The notes under the pieces: generated by a model
What the model was told of the DNA's origin: nothing
Databases searched by the model: none
Seen by the model: the letters and a program-made list of their open reading frames with translations, nothing else
Assembly: GCA_030613605.1 (NCBI GenBank)
Contig: JAUWLO010000016.1
Span: 1-17,785, forward strand
Direction of reading: 5' to 3'
Source: Gammaproteobacteria bacterium
GTDB lineage: Bacteria > Pseudomonadota > Gammaproteobacteria > SZUA-152
Length of the DNA: 17,785 nt
In this document: piece after piece, positions 1 through 8,676 of the stretch
How positions within the stretch are numbered: position 1 is the first letter of the stretch
Layout of the letters: every line of letters begins with the position of its first letter
Translations under genes and position numbers: made by a program

Positions 1-2499
1 CGAGGTAGTAGCGCCGCCGATCATCAGCGGAATGTTCATCTTCAAACGCTGCATCTCGGACGCGATGTGCGACATCTCTTCCAGCGAGGGTGTGATCAAA
101 CCGGACAGGCCGATGATGTCGACGTTATGTTCCACCGCCGCATCGAGAATTTTCTGCGCGGGCACCATCACGCCAAGGTCAATGATTTCAAAGTTGTTGC
201 ACTGCAACACCACGCCAACGATATTCTTACCGATGTCGTGCACGTCGCCTTTGACGGTGGCCATGAGAATTTTACCGGCGCTTTGCGTATTGCCATCTTT
301 TTCTGCTTCGATAAATGGCAGCAAATGCGCTACGGCCTTTTTCATTACCCGCGCGCTTTTCACCACTTGCGGCAGGAACATTTTGCCGTCGCCGAATAGA
401 TCACCCACCGTATTCATGCCGTCCATCAACGGGCCTTCGATGACTTGAATGGGGCGATCAAAACTCAAACGTGCTTCTTCGGTGTCTTCGACCACAAAGG
501 TGTCGACGCCTTTCACCAAGGCATGTTCGATACGTTTGCCCACCGGCCAACTGCGCCACTCCAGATCTTCTTTTTTCTTTTCTTTGCCGCCGCCCTTAAA
601 TTGGTCGGCGATATCCAACAGGCGATCGGTGGCATCTTCGCGGCGATTGAGCACCACATCTTCCACCCGTTCGCGCAGCTCCGCGGGCAGGTCATCGTAC
701 ACGGCCAGCATGCCCGCATTGACGATGCCCATGTCCATGCCGGCTTTGATGGCGTGATACAGGAATACCGAATGAATCGCTTCGCGCACGGGATTGTTGC
801 CGCGGAAAGAGAACGACACGTTGGATACGCCACCGGATATTAACGCATGCGGCAGGGTGTTTTTGATCTCGCGGGTGGCGTTGATGAAATCCACCGCGTA
901 GTTGTTGTGTTCTTCGATGCCGGTGGCGATGGCAAAAATATTCGGATCGAAAATAATGTCTTCCGGCGGTAGTCCGACTTCGTTGACCAAAATATCGTAG
1001 CTGCGTTTGCAGATTTCCACTTTGCGCTCGAAGGTGTCGGCCTGGCCGGTTTCGTCGAAGGCCATCACCACCACTGCGGCGCCGTATTTGCGACACAGAT
1101 TGGCATGATGCACAAAGGCATCTTTACCTTCCTTCATGGAAATAGAATTAACGATGCCTTTGCCCTGGATGCACTTCAGCCCGGCTTCGATGATTTCCCA
1201 TTTGGAGGAATCCACCATGATGGGGATGCGTGAAATGTCCGGTTCGGAGGCGACCAAATTTAAATACGTGGTCATCGCCGCTTTGCCGTCGAGCATGGCC
1301 TCGTCCATGTTGACGTCGATCACTTGCGCGCCGTCTTCCACTTGCTCACGGCACACGCTCAACGCTTCTTCGTATTGTTCTTCGAGAATCAGTCGTTTGA
1401 ATTTGGCCGAGCCGGTGACGTTGGCGCGTTCGCCGACGTTGACGAACAGACTGTCCGCGCCGATGTTTTGTGGCTCCAGTCCGGAGAGTCGGCACTCCAC
1501 CGGGCGGTCCGGCATTTGCCGCGGCTTGATGTCTTTTACCGCCTCGGCAATGGCGCGGATAAAATCGGGAGAGGTGCCACAGCAGCCGCCGACGATGTTC
1601 AAAAAGCCGCTTTCCGCCCACTCTTTAATGTGTCCGGCCATGTTTTCCGGGGTGTCGTCGTAACCGGTTTCGGACAGCGGATTCGGCAGCCCGGCGTTGG
1701 GATGCACGTTGACATTCATCCGCGCGATGCGGCTCATTTCTTCCACGTAGGGACGCAGTTTGTCGGGGCCCAGCGCGCAGTTGAGGCCGATGCTCACCGG
1801 ATTGATGTGCACCAGCGAATTATAAAAGGCCTCGACGGTTTGCCCGGTGAGCGTGCGACCGGATTCGTCGGTAATCGTGCCGGAGATCATCACCGGCCAT
1901 TTGCGACCTTGTTCTTCAAAGAAAGAATGCACCGCAAAAATCGCTGCCTTGGCATTGAGCGTGTCGAAAATGGTTTCGATCAAAATGATATCGGCGCCGC
2001 CCTCGATCAGGCCGCTGATCGCTTCGCTGTAGGTTTCCACCAGCGCATCGAAGGAGATGTTGCGGAAACCGGGGTCGTTCACATCGGGCGAGATGGAGCA
2101 GGTTTTGCCGGTGGGGCCGAGCACCCCGGCGACGAAGCGTGGTTTGTCGGCTGTGGAAAATTTATCGCAGGCCTCGCGCGCCAGTTTGGCACCGGCGATG
2201 TTGAGCTCGTGCACCAGTTCCTGCATGCCGTAATCTTCCATGGACACGGCGGTGGAATTAAACGTGTTGGTCTCGATGATGTCGGCACCGGCATCGAGAT
2301 ATTGCTCGTGAATTTCGCGGATGATCTGCGGCTGGGTGATGCTCAACAGGTCATTATTGCCCTTGATGTCCGAAGGCCAATCGGCAAAACGCTCGCCACG
2401 GTAATCCGCTTCTTCCAGCTTGTAGCGCTGGATCATAGTGCCCATCGCCCCATCGAGAATGAGGATCTGGTCGTTGAGGCGTTGTTCGAATTCGGTCAT
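1..2499 (-). CDS. metH: Cobalamin-dependent methionine synthase, 5' part (cut by window edge)
   Basis: MetH transfers the methyl group of 5-methyltetrahydrofolate to homocysteine through cob(I)alamin, making methionine in the cytoplasm. The frame is open from the ATG at 2499 to base 1 (833 codons). Full-length homologues are about 1,230 residues, so the rest of the B12 domain and the SAM-reactivation domain lie outside. The N-terminal homocysteine domain starts with DGAMGTM and has the zinc ligands Cys241 (GLNCALG) and Cys306-Cys307 (GGCCGT). The folate-binding domain follows from about residue 340 (FVNVGERANVTGS). The B12 cap comes next, then the cobalamin signature GDVHDIGKN with axial ligand His754. 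The window cuts after IGGATTS. The ribosome site is weak. A strong hairpin lies in the leader at 2586-2616. GC content is visibly higher than in the genes at 4003-5888. The identification is secure. Confidence 0.98.
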   Translation of the reverse strand, partial: MTEFEQRLNDQILILDGAMGTMIQRYKLEEADYRGERFADWPSDIKGNNDLLSITQPQIIREIHEQYLDAGADIIETNTFNSTAVSMEDYGMQELVHELNIAGAKLAREACDKFSTADKPRFVAGVLGPTGKTCSISPDVNDPGFRNISFDALVETYSEAISGLIEGGADIILIETIFDTLNAKAAIFAVHSFFEEQGRKWPVMISGTITDESGRTLTGQTVEAFYNSLVHINPVSIGLNCALGPDKLRPYVEEMSRIARMNVNVHPNAGLPNPLSETGYDDTPENMAGHIKEWAESGFLNIVGGCCGTSPDFIRAIAEAVKDIKPRQMPDRPVECRLSGLEPQNIGADSLFVNVGERANVTGSAKFKRLILEEQYEEALSVCREQVEDGAQVIDVNMDEAMLDGKAAMTTYLNLVASEPDISRIPIMVDSSKWEIIEAGLKCIQGKGIVNSISMKEGKDAFVHHANLCRKYGAAVVVMAFDETGQADTFERKVEICKRSYDILVNEVGLPPEDIIFDPNIFAIATGIEEHNNYAVDFINATREIKNTLPHALISGGVSNVSFSFRGNNPVREAIHSVFLYHAIKAGMDMGIVNAGMLAVYDDLPAELRERVEDVVLNRREDATDRLLDIADQFKGGGKEKKKEDLEWRSWPVGKRIEHALVKGVDTFVVEDTEEARLSFDRPIQVIEGPLMDGMNTVGDLFGDGKMFLPQVVKSARVMKKAVAHLLPFIEAEKDGNTQSAGKILMATVKGDVHDIGKNIVGVVLQCNNFEIIDLGVMVPAQKILDAAVEHNVDIIGLSGLITPSLEEMSHIASEMQRLKMNIPLMIGGATTS

Positions 2500-2585
2500 G
2501 TCTGTCGCTCGGTTCAGCTGTCTTGCCCGGTGAACAGGGCGGGAGTATCAAAAATAGCCGCGAATTTTAACACGCCTGAACAGAC

Positions 2586-2616
2586 AGCGCCCGACCTGTG
2601 AGACAGGCCGGGCGTT
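2586..2616 (-). other. Strong hairpin between rhodanese stop and metH start
   Basis: Arms CGCCCGACCTGT (2588-2599) and ACAGGCCGGGCG (2603-2614) form a stem around a GAG loop with one A/C mismatch. ACA/TGT pairs and a G-T wobble extend it outward. Neither strand has a T-tract after it, so it is not a canonical intrinsic terminator. It could be the processed 3' end of the rhodanese mRNA or part of the metH leader. I could not match it to a SAM, SAH or cobalamin riboswitch. Confidence 0.5.
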
Positions 2617-2643
2617 GTGTTGAAGGATGAGATTAGTAGAGAG

Positions 2644-3069
2644 TCAGCACTGCTCCCAGGGTAAATTATGAAACCGCCAGCCGCCGAGCGTTGAGCGCTT
2701 ATGATCGTCATCCAGCTCGCCTTCAAATCCTTCCAGTACGTTATAGACATCCGGGAAGCCTTCTTTTACCAGAACCTCGCCCGCTTCCTGGGAGCGTTTA
2801 CCACTTCGGCAAATGAGCACCACGGGGGAGGTGTCTTCTTTGTGATGGCTAAGCCCTCCCAGCATGAGCTGACGTACCTGGGGGGCAAAGTGTTCGTTGA
2901 TTGTCCAATCTGGTTCGTCGATCCAGGCCAGGTGAACGGCGCCTTTGGGGTGGCCTACAAACAGGAATTCCATTGAAGATCGAACGTCGATGAGCACGGC
3001 CCCGGGGTTGGATTCCAGTAATTCATAGGCCTCTGCGGGGCTGATCCCCTTGACGGTATTCTCACTCAT
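2644..3069 (-). CDS. Single-domain rhodanese-like sulfurtransferase
   Basis: A 141-residue cytoplasmic rhodanese-fold protein. Such proteins carry a persulfide on one cysteine and pass sulfane sulfur to acceptors. Visible motifs are the N-terminal LIDVRSSMEF and the active-site loop CRSGKRS (the only cysteine before the C-terminal one), followed by QEAGEVLVKEGFPDVYNVLEGFEGE. There is no signal peptide. The ATG at 3069 was chosen because AGGA sits at ribosome-site distance and the rhodanese domain begins right after it. The upstream in-frame extension to 3183 is basic, poor in domain features and overlaps the promoter. The gene is divergent from a TtcA-like thiolation enzyme, which hints that it supplies sulfur to that enzyme; this is inference. 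The acceptor is not visible in the sequence. Confidence 0.93.
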   Translation of the reverse strand: MSENTVKGISPAEAYELLESNPGAVLIDVRSSMEFLFVGHPKGAVHLAWIDEPDWTINEHFAPQVRQLMLGGLSHHKEDTSPVVLICRSGKRSQEAGEVLVKEGFPDVYNVLEGFEGELDDDHKRSTLGGWRFHNLPWEQC

Positions 3070-3099
3070 GATAGTTATTTCCTGGTTGTTGTAATTTAT

Positions 3100-3128
3100 A
3101 TTATATGCCAATAAGTAATATTTATGAA
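3100..3128 (-). promoter_or_regulatory. Sigma70-like promoter of the rhodanese gene
   Basis: On the minus strand a perfect TATAAT (3100-3105) is preceded by a 17-base spacer and TTCATA (3123-3128, four of six consensus bases). It lies about 30 bases upstream of the chosen rhodanese ATG and supports that start over the longer frame. Confidence 0.55.
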
Positions 3129-3213
3129 TAGTCTGACGCAACAATAAACAGACCAGCAGCCCCTTCCGTGCTCGTCCCACCAAAGTTTAGCTGAAAGGGT
3201 ACACTATGCGGCC

Positions 3214-3996
3214 ATGAAACCCCTTGAAAATCCAGTTCCTCAGTTTCAGTTAGTGCCTCCCAAGTCGTTGATGCGTCCAGTGGGACGCGCGATCAAGGAT
3301 TTCGACATGATCCGAGAAGGTGACCGTCTGCTGGTTGGTGTCTCTGGAGGCAAAGATTCTCTCACCCTGTTGCACATTCTGCGTCATCTGCAAACGTATG
3401 CCCCCGTTCATTTTGAGTTAGCGGCTATGACGGTTGATCCGCAGGTAGAAGGCTTTGATCCGTCCGTCCTTAAAGTTTATATGGCTGATTTAGGTATTCC
3501 CTATTTTTATCAACCTTCTGCCATTGAAGAACGGGCGAGAGAGCAAATGGGAAACGATTCTTTTTGTGCATTTTGCTCGCGTATCAAGCGTGGTGTTATG
3601 TACCGAACAGCTCGTGACGAAGGGTATAACGTGCTTGTTTTGGCACAACATCTTGATGACCTGGCGGAGAGTTTTTTGATGTCTGCGTTTAATGGCGGCC
3701 AGTTGCGTACCATGAAAGCACATTATAAAAATGATAATGATGATGTACGTATCATTCGGCCACTGGTTTATGTGCGCGAGAGTCAAACGGCTGCTTTTGC
3801 GCTGGAAGCAGATTTGCCTGTTATACCGGATAGTTGTCCAGCCTGTTTTGAGTTGCCTGCGCAGCGTCAACGTATGAAGGAATTGTTGGCTAACGAAGAA
3901 GCCAGCAATAAAGGTTTGTTTAAGAGTTTATTGACAACGCTTAAGCCAATAATGGATTCCCGTTATTACGCCTCTTCATCCTCGAACAAAAATTAA
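3214..3996 (+). CDS. TtcA-like PP-loop ATPase (tRNA thiolation family)
   Basis: A 260-residue member of the TtcA/TilS PP-loop family. TtcA adenylates cytidine-32 of tRNA and replaces the oxygen with sulfur, using an Fe-S cluster. Visible features are the PP-loop SGGKDS (residues 44-49), Cys118-x-x-Cys121 followed by RIKRG as in TtcA, the helix QHLDDLAESF, and a second pair Cys208-P-A-Cys211. E. coli TtcA is about 311 residues and has GHHRDD where this has AQHLDD, so this may be a paralogue with another tRNA or substrate. The ATG at 3214 has no good ribosome site: GAAAGGG is too far upstream. A TACACT box at 3200-3205 might even make the message nearly leaderless, but this is weak. The stop is 6 bases before the next gene, so the two are probably cotranscribed. 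The rhodanese is divergent. Confidence 0.88.
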   Translation: MKPLENPVPQFQLVPPKSLMRPVGRAIKDFDMIREGDRLLVGVSGGKDSLTLLHILRHLQTYAPVHFELAAMTVDPQVEGFDPSVLKVYMADLGIPYFYQPSAIEERAREQMGNDSFCAFCSRIKRGVMYRTARDEGYNVLVLAQHLDDLAESFLMSAFNGGQLRTMKAHYKNDNDDVRIIRPLVYVRESQTAAFALEADLPVIPDSCPACFELPAQRQRMKELLANEEASNKGLFKSLLTTLKPIMDSRYYASSSSNKN

Positions 3997-4002
3997 ATCA
4001 TT

Positions 4003-4887
4003 ATGATCCGTGCATTCCTGGCAAAACTTTTATTACGAATAATTTCATGGTTCCCGCTATCATTTACACATGTGCTGGGCCGGTTATTGGGCAGATTTTT
4101 TAATAGTTTTTCAAATGAATTAAGCAGGATAGCTCGAAGAAATATTGAGTTATGTTTTCCGGAATTAAATGAGCAGCAGAGAAGTGATCTGGTGCGCGAA
4201 AGTTTAATGCAGACGGGTATGGCAATTTTAGAGTGTGGAGCGTTATGGCTATGGCCAGTGGAACGAGTACTCAAAAAAGTTCGAAAAGTGTCAGGCTGGG
4301 AACTAATGGAAAAAGCCAGGGCAGAAGGCAAAGGAGTTGTTTTTGCCGCTCCGCATTTGGGGGCGTGGGAAGTGATTGGCCTGTATAGCGCAAAACGTAG
4401 CCCTATGACCTGTATGTATCGCCCTCCAAGACTTACCGGGCTGGATCAGTTGATTCGTAAAGGGCGTGGGCGTTCCGGGGTGGCGCTTGTGCCAACAGAT
4501 GCTGGCGGTGTGCGTGCCCTGTATAAGGCTTTGTCTCGTGGCGAGATAGTGGGTATTTTACCAGACCAGGATCCCGGTCGTGGAGCTGGTGTGTTTGCAC
4601 CTTTTTTTGGTATTGATGCTAACACCATGACCTTATTACCTCGTCTTGCAGGTAAATCTAACACCACAGTTTTTATGGCTTACGCTGAACGATTATCAAA
4701 AGGACGCGGTTATCATATCCATATACTACCTGCTCCTGGTTGTTTGGCGGATAAGGATTCTGTTTTGGCCGCAACGTGCTTGAATAATGCTGTTGAAAAG
4801 TGTGTGCGTGCCTTGCCTGGCCAATATCAGTGGGCTTATCGGCGGTTTAAGAATCGTCCTGAAGGAGAAAAAAAATTATACGGTTGA
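4003..4887 (+). CDS. Lipid A biosynthesis-type (LpxL/HtrB family) acyltransferase
   Basis: A 294-residue inner-membrane acyltransferase. LpxL/LpxM enzymes add secondary acyl chains from acyl-ACP to lipid A on the cytoplasmic face. An N-terminal hydrophobic stretch (residues 1-35) anchors the protein. The catalytic HX4E motif is HLGAWE (His118, Glu123). It is followed by the family block GILPDQDPGRGAGVFAPFFG and a C-terminal WAYRRFKNRP. The length matches the family. It follows the TtcA-like gene with a 6-base gap and probably depends on that promoter. Base composition is much more AT-rich than metH. The exact acyl acceptor (lipid A, or another glycolipid or ornithine lipid) cannot be read from the sequence, so no gene symbol is given. 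Confidence 0.9.
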   Translation: MIRAFLAKLLLRIISWFPLSFTHVLGRLLGRFFNSFSNELSRIARRNIELCFPELNEQQRSDLVRESLMQTGMAILECGALWLWPVERVLKKVRKVSGWELMEKARAEGKGVVFAAPHLGAWEVIGLYSAKRSPMTCMYRPPRLTGLDQLIRKGRGRSGVALVPTDAGGVRALYKALSRGEIVGILPDQDPGRGAGVFAPFFGIDANTMTLLPRLAGKSNTTVFMAYAERLSKGRGYHIHILPAPGCLADKDSVLAATCLNNAVEKCVRALPGQYQWAYRRFKNRPEGEKKLYG

Positions 4888-4919
4888 GAACCTTTTGCAA
4901 ATGTGGAATGAGCGTCAAT

Positions 4920-5888
4920 TTACTTGGCGTCAAAAACAATTTCAAATTTAAGTGTAATTGATCTAATTGGTTTGTAATCGTTCTCTATTGGATGGTTTAT
5001 TGCTGGAATAACCTCAAAATATAACCACTTTTTATGAATTTGTTGTCTGTATCGCAGCAACAAAAAATGATTTGTGGCATGAATATCAGGTTCTGAGATG
5101 CCTCTGGTGCCAATTTGGTAGGCAATGGATTTACGTTTGTTAATGTTCTGGAACAAGATTAAATTTTGTCCAAGATCAAAATAATTATTAATGTTGAGCC
5201 ATGTGGCTTCTGTTGTAGCCCGGAAAAGTAAATTCTTTGTTAGAGTGTGATCAATATCCAGGCGAGTTGTTTCGCCAGCCCCTTCTGAATTAAACCAGAA
5301 TATACTTTCAGTTATTCTGTAGGTCCATTGGTCGTAGTCAATAAAGCGTCGTATTCTAAATCGAGCAAATGGATCAATTCCTGAGTGAAAACGAATACCA
5401 GCGACGTTAGTTATTCGCCATTTGTCTGTGTATTTTTGAATATAACGCAAAGCAATAGATTGTTCCTGTTCTTCAACAGCTTTGCTAATGGAGGTTTGTT
5501 GCGCATCTCCTTCATCTTCATCATTACTTTCGATGAATAATTGCAGTCTTTGCTGTGTTTTTGGTATGTCCAGCTTGGCCTTAATTTGTGCATCATAAAG
5601 TGGTTTATCGTCTTCAAAATAGGTTTGTAGTAAATGTAGCTTGATGTAACTTCCTTGTTTTTCGTCATAGATGCGATCATCAGCAAAAAAATTATCAATC
5701 CAGTTGGCGAAGCGAGTTACCTGTCGTGAGGCTGTGTCACGATAGCTGTCATAACTTTCTAGAACCCCAATGGATGGTAGCGGCTCTTCAGTTTTATATT
5801 CCGCATATGTTGGCGAGAACATAAACAGTAAAGCAAAAAAGATAAGAATATTTTTATGGCAGGATTGTGATGAATATGTGGGAAACAA
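4920..5888 (-). CDS. Unrecognised exported protein, probable outer-membrane beta-barrel
   Basis: I do not recognise this 322-residue protein. The only possible start is TTG at 5888: an in-frame TAA at 5907-5909 closes the frame upstream, and the first in-frame ATG is inside the signal sequence. AAGGTACAGG upstream may serve as ribosome site. Residues 13-28 form a hydrophobic signal core ending SPTYA|EYK, a good signal-peptidase I site. The mature chain has many alternating aromatic/polar strands, such as WRITNVAGIRF, WTYRITESIFWF and WLYFEVIPAI. It ends in a beta-strand-like ITLKFEIVF, which suggests a barrel or membrane-associated beta protein. An acidic stretch (DEDEGDAQQ) sits near residue 120. 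It is convergent with the acyltransferase gene and lies downstream of ppsA on the same strand. It is AT-rich compared with metH and ppsA. Function unknown. Confidence 0.8.
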   Translation of the reverse strand: MFPTYSSQSCHKNILIFFALLFMFSPTYAEYKTEEPLPSIGVLESYDSYRDTASRQVTRFANWIDNFFADDRIYDEKQGSYIKLHLLQTYFEDDKPLYDAQIKAKLDIPKTQQRLQLFIESNDEDEGDAQQTSISKAVEEQEQSIALRYIQKYTDKWRITNVAGIRFHSGIDPFARFRIRRFIDYDQWTYRITESIFWFNSEGAGETTRLDIDHTLTKNLLFRATTEATWLNINNYFDLGQNLILFQNINKRKSIAYQIGTRGISEPDIHATNHFLLLRYRQQIHKKWLYFEVIPAINHPIENDYKPIRSITLKFEIVFDAK

Positions 5889-5992
5889 AAAATATCTACC
5901 TGTACCTTAAAGTTTATGTCAGATATATACGGCACACCCGATTTTAGTAATAAAAACGCCGTGGTGGATAGGCATAATATCCTGATTTTATT

Positions 5993-8419
5993 TTATTTTG
6001 ATTTGTTTTTTTCCGCGAGTAGTACCGATTGTGTGGTTTTGAGCACACTATCCGGGGTAAGGCTCATGGAATCGATGCCAAGATCCACAAGAAATTCTAC
6101 CATCTCCGGATGGTCAGAGGGAGCCTGGCCGCAAATACCGGAATGTTTATTGTTGCGCTTTGCGCCTTCTACAACCATTTGTATCATGATTTTAACGCCA
6201 GGGTCGCACTCATCAAAGTCGAAGGCTATGGCTTCTGAATCACGGTCGACTCCTAAAACTAGTTGGGTGAGGTCATTGGAGCCGATGGAAAAACCATCAA
6301 ACAGTTCGGCAAAGGCATCGATCTGGATCACGTTGTTGGGGATTTCACACATGATATAAATTTCCAGGTCGTTTTCACCCTGCGTGAGACCATATCCAGC
6401 CATGGCTTCCAGTACTTTTCTGCCTTCGTCTACTCGTCTGCAAAAGGGAATCATCAGTTTTACATTAGATAAGCCCATGGTGTTGCGAACGCGTTTCATC
6501 GCCTGGCACTCCAGAGCAAAACTTTCAGCGTAATCGGGATGGGTGTAACGTGCAGCTCCTCGTAAGCCCAGCATGGGATTAGCCTCTATTGGTTCAAAAT
6601 CCTCGCCGCCTAATAACTTCGCATATTCATTAGTTTTGAAATCGGAGAGGCGAACAATAACGGGCTTGGGCCAGAAGGCGGCCGCAATAGTGGCGACACT
6701 TTCAGAAAGTTTTTGTACAAAATAATCGGCACCATTATTAAAGCCTGCAAATAACGATTCGACTGCCTGGCGTTGAGCGGTGTCACTAATTTTCTCAGGA
6801 TGCAGGAGAGCCATGGGGTGGGCTTTGATCGATTGAGTAATTATAAATTCCAGTCGCGCCAGGCCAACACCATCATTGGGTAAAAAGCTGGTGGTAAAGG
6901 CAAGCTCAGGATTACCCAGGTTGACCATGATCTTCGTGTCGGGTTTTTCTAAATCGGATAGGTCGGTACATTCAATATCAAAGGCTAACTTGCCTTCATA
7001 TACGCGTCCTTGCGCGCCTTCAGCGCAGGAAATGGTAATGTTTTCGTCGTTGGTAATGTTGTCGCTGGCGTTATTGCAGCCTACCACCGCGGGTATACCT
7101 AATTCGCGGGCAATGATGGCAGCATGACAAGTTCTGCCGCCGCGGTTGGTTACAATGGCTGCCGCAATTTTCATTACCGGTTCCCAGTCCGGTGTGGTGA
7201 TGTCGGCGACTAATACCTCACCGGGTTGGAATTCATGCAGGTGTGATACATCGTGAATGTATCGAGCACGGCCGGAGGCGATTTTTGTGCCAATGGCATT
7301 ACCGCGCGCCAGAATTTTTCCTTCTTCACGCAGCCGGTATTGTTCCAGTATTTGTTTGTGCTGTTGCGAGGCTACTGTTTCCGGGCGTGCTTGCACAATA
7401 TATAACTCCCCATCGATTCCATCTTTGGCCCATTCAATATCCATCGGGCTGTCAAACCCGGCTTTGGCGCTGTAATATTTTTCAATCTTGATGGCATCAT
7501 CGGCCAGCTTCAGCACTTCATCGTCGCTAATGCAATAACGGCGTCGGTCTGCATCGGGGACGGTAATATTGTGTGTGGTGCCTTTGCTGTCGTCTGCAGA
7601 ATAGATCATTTTGATATTTTTGCTGCCGCAGTGGCGGCGTAGTACGGCACGGTGACCTTGTGCGAAGGTGGGTTTGTGTACATAAAACTCATCCGGCTCT
7701 AACGTGCCTTGCACGACGTTTTCGCCCAGACCATAGGCGCCGGTAATATACACGACATCCCGAAAACCGGTTTCGGTATCCAGAGTAAACATCACGCCAC
7801 TGGAGGCAAGGTCTGAGCGCACCATCTTCATTATCCCAACCGATAAACCGATTTTGAAATGGTCAAAGCCCTGGTCGATACGGTAGTGAATGGCGCGATC
7901 GGTAAAAAGGCTGGCAAAACATCGACGACAGGATTCCAGCAGTTGTTCATCACCTATGATGTTTAAGTAGGTTTCCTGCTGACCCGCAAAACTGGCTGTC
8001 GGTAAATCTTCAGCAGTGGCCGAGCTCCGCACGGCCACACTCATTTCAGTTCCATACTCGGCTTGTAATTGATGAAAGGCCTGCAAAATCTCTTTTTTTA
8101 AATCTTCGGGAAGGGGTGTGTCGACAATGATTTTTCGTGCGCGAGATGCACGTTGTGCCAGGTCTGTAACGTCATCCGGGTTCAATCCATCTAAAGCAAC
8201 ATGGAGTTCATCTCGAATATTGCCCTGGGTTAATCCCTTCTGATCTAAAACCAAATGGTAGGCTTCGGCAGTGATGGCAAAACCATTGGGTATTTTAATG
8301 CCCTGTGGTGCCAGTCCCCGGATCATTTCTCCCAGTGAGGCATTCTTGCCGCCCACCAGGGGAATGTCATCAATGGTGATTTCATTAAACCAGCGGATGT
8401 ACTTCGATGATGTTTGCAT
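5993..8419 (-). CDS. ppsA: Phosphoenolpyruvate synthase
   Basis: PpsA converts pyruvate, ATP and water to phosphoenolpyruvate, AMP and phosphate, the entry step of gluconeogenesis from C3 compounds. The protein has 808 residues, close to the 792 of E. coli. The N-terminal ATP-grasp domain starts with VGGKNASLGEM and contains AVRSSATAEDLP. The swivelling phosphohistidine domain has GGRTCHAAIIAREL with catalytic His432. The C-terminal PEP/pyruvate barrel has LGLRGAARY, GSNDLTQ and the catalytic-cysteine region SGICGQAPSDHPE (Cys763). All key residues are present. The ATG at 8419 has only a weak ribosome site. The regulator PpsR, often a neighbour in gammaproteobacteria, is not in this window. 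The 257-base upstream region contains structured sequence and a terminator for the preceding gene. Confidence 0.98.
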   Translation of the reverse strand: MQTSSKYIRWFNEITIDDIPLVGGKNASLGEMIRGLAPQGIKIPNGFAITAEAYHLVLDQKGLTQGNIRDELHVALDGLNPDDVTDLAQRASRARKIIVDTPLPEDLKKEILQAFHQLQAEYGTEMSVAVRSSATAEDLPTASFAGQQETYLNIIGDEQLLESCRRCFASLFTDRAIHYRIDQGFDHFKIGLSVGIMKMVRSDLASSGVMFTLDTETGFRDVVYITGAYGLGENVVQGTLEPDEFYVHKPTFAQGHRAVLRRHCGSKNIKMIYSADDSKGTTHNITVPDADRRRYCISDDEVLKLADDAIKIEKYYSAKAGFDSPMDIEWAKDGIDGELYIVQARPETVASQQHKQILEQYRLREEGKILARGNAIGTKIASGRARYIHDVSHLHEFQPGEVLVADITTPDWEPVMKIAAAIVTNRGGRTCHAAIIARELGIPAVVGCNNASDNITNDENITISCAEGAQGRVYEGKLAFDIECTDLSDLEKPDTKIMVNLGNPELAFTTSFLPNDGVGLARLEFIITQSIKAHPMALLHPEKISDTAQRQAVESLFAGFNNGADYFVQKLSESVATIAAAFWPKPVIVRLSDFKTNEYAKLLGGEDFEPIEANPMLGLRGAARYTHPDYAESFALECQAMKRVRNTMGLSNVKLMIPFCRRVDEGRKVLEAMAGYGLTQGENDLEIYIMCEIPNNVIQIDAFAELFDGFSIGSNDLTQLVLGVDRDSEAIAFDFDECDPGVKIMIQMVVEGAKRNNKHSGICGQAPSDHPEMVEFLVDLGIDSMSLTPDSVLKTTQSVLLAEKNKSK

Positions 8420-8516
8420 GCGCCCACTGTATCAAATGTTTTGCTGTGCCCTTGAAATGAACAGGATTCTGTCATTGAGTATAGTGTAAGGCGGGTATTA
8501 AAAGGGGGGCAAAAAG

Positions 8517-8546
8517 AACCCCGGCGGTAGGGGGTCCACCAGGGTT
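8517..8546 (-). terminator. Intrinsic terminator after the DsrC/TusE-like gene
   Basis: Arms AACCC/GGGTT (8517-8521 and 8542-8546) are extended inward by two GG/CC blocks separated by single mismatches. T-runs follow on both strands: CTTTTT on minus and six T on plus. No plus-strand gene ends here, so it most likely stops the transcript from 8677-9009 before ppsA. Confidence 0.6.
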
Positions 8547-8640
8547 TTTTCCAGAGTACGCTCTGAAGAGAACTCAGAGATTTTGGAAAAACGCTAAAGC
8601 CAGTACTTAAGTCCAGTACCTAAATTTTGGTGCTATAGCG
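8546..8640 (-). other. Structured segment between DsrC-like gene and ppsA
   Basis: Two more stems adjoin the terminator. TTTTCCA/TGGAAAA (from about 8547 to 8595) encloses the small hairpin CAGAG-TACG-CTCTG. CGCTA (8597) pairs with TAGCG (8640) and encloses a direct repeat, CCAGTACTTAAGT / CCAGTACCTAAAT. On the minus strand the latter stem is followed by TTTTT, so it may be a second terminator. No known riboswitch was recognised. Confidence 0.4.
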
Positions 8641-8676
8641 TTGGTAGGCAGAAAATATCTTTCTGCTCCAGTAAGT

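Noticed and set aside
445..843. Plus-strand open frames over the 5' end of the window
   Set aside because: Also shadows of metH; no ribosome site or recognisable domain.
1324..2601. 425-codon open frame on the plus strand, opposite metH
   Set aside because: It is antisense to a frame with all MetH zinc and cobalamin motifs. Its His/Gly/Asp/Val-rich composition is typical of the shadow of a GC-rich gene.
2644..3183. Longer rhodanese start at 3183
   Set aside because: The extra N-terminus covers the TATAAT promoter and carries no domain; the ATG at 3069 has a ribosome site.
3200..3214. Leaderless transcription of the TtcA-like gene
   Set aside because: TACACT is at the right distance, but no -35 box is present; too weak to call.
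5916..6359. 147-codon plus-strand frame at the 3' end of ppsA
   Set aside because: Mostly antisense to the conserved PpsA C-terminus.
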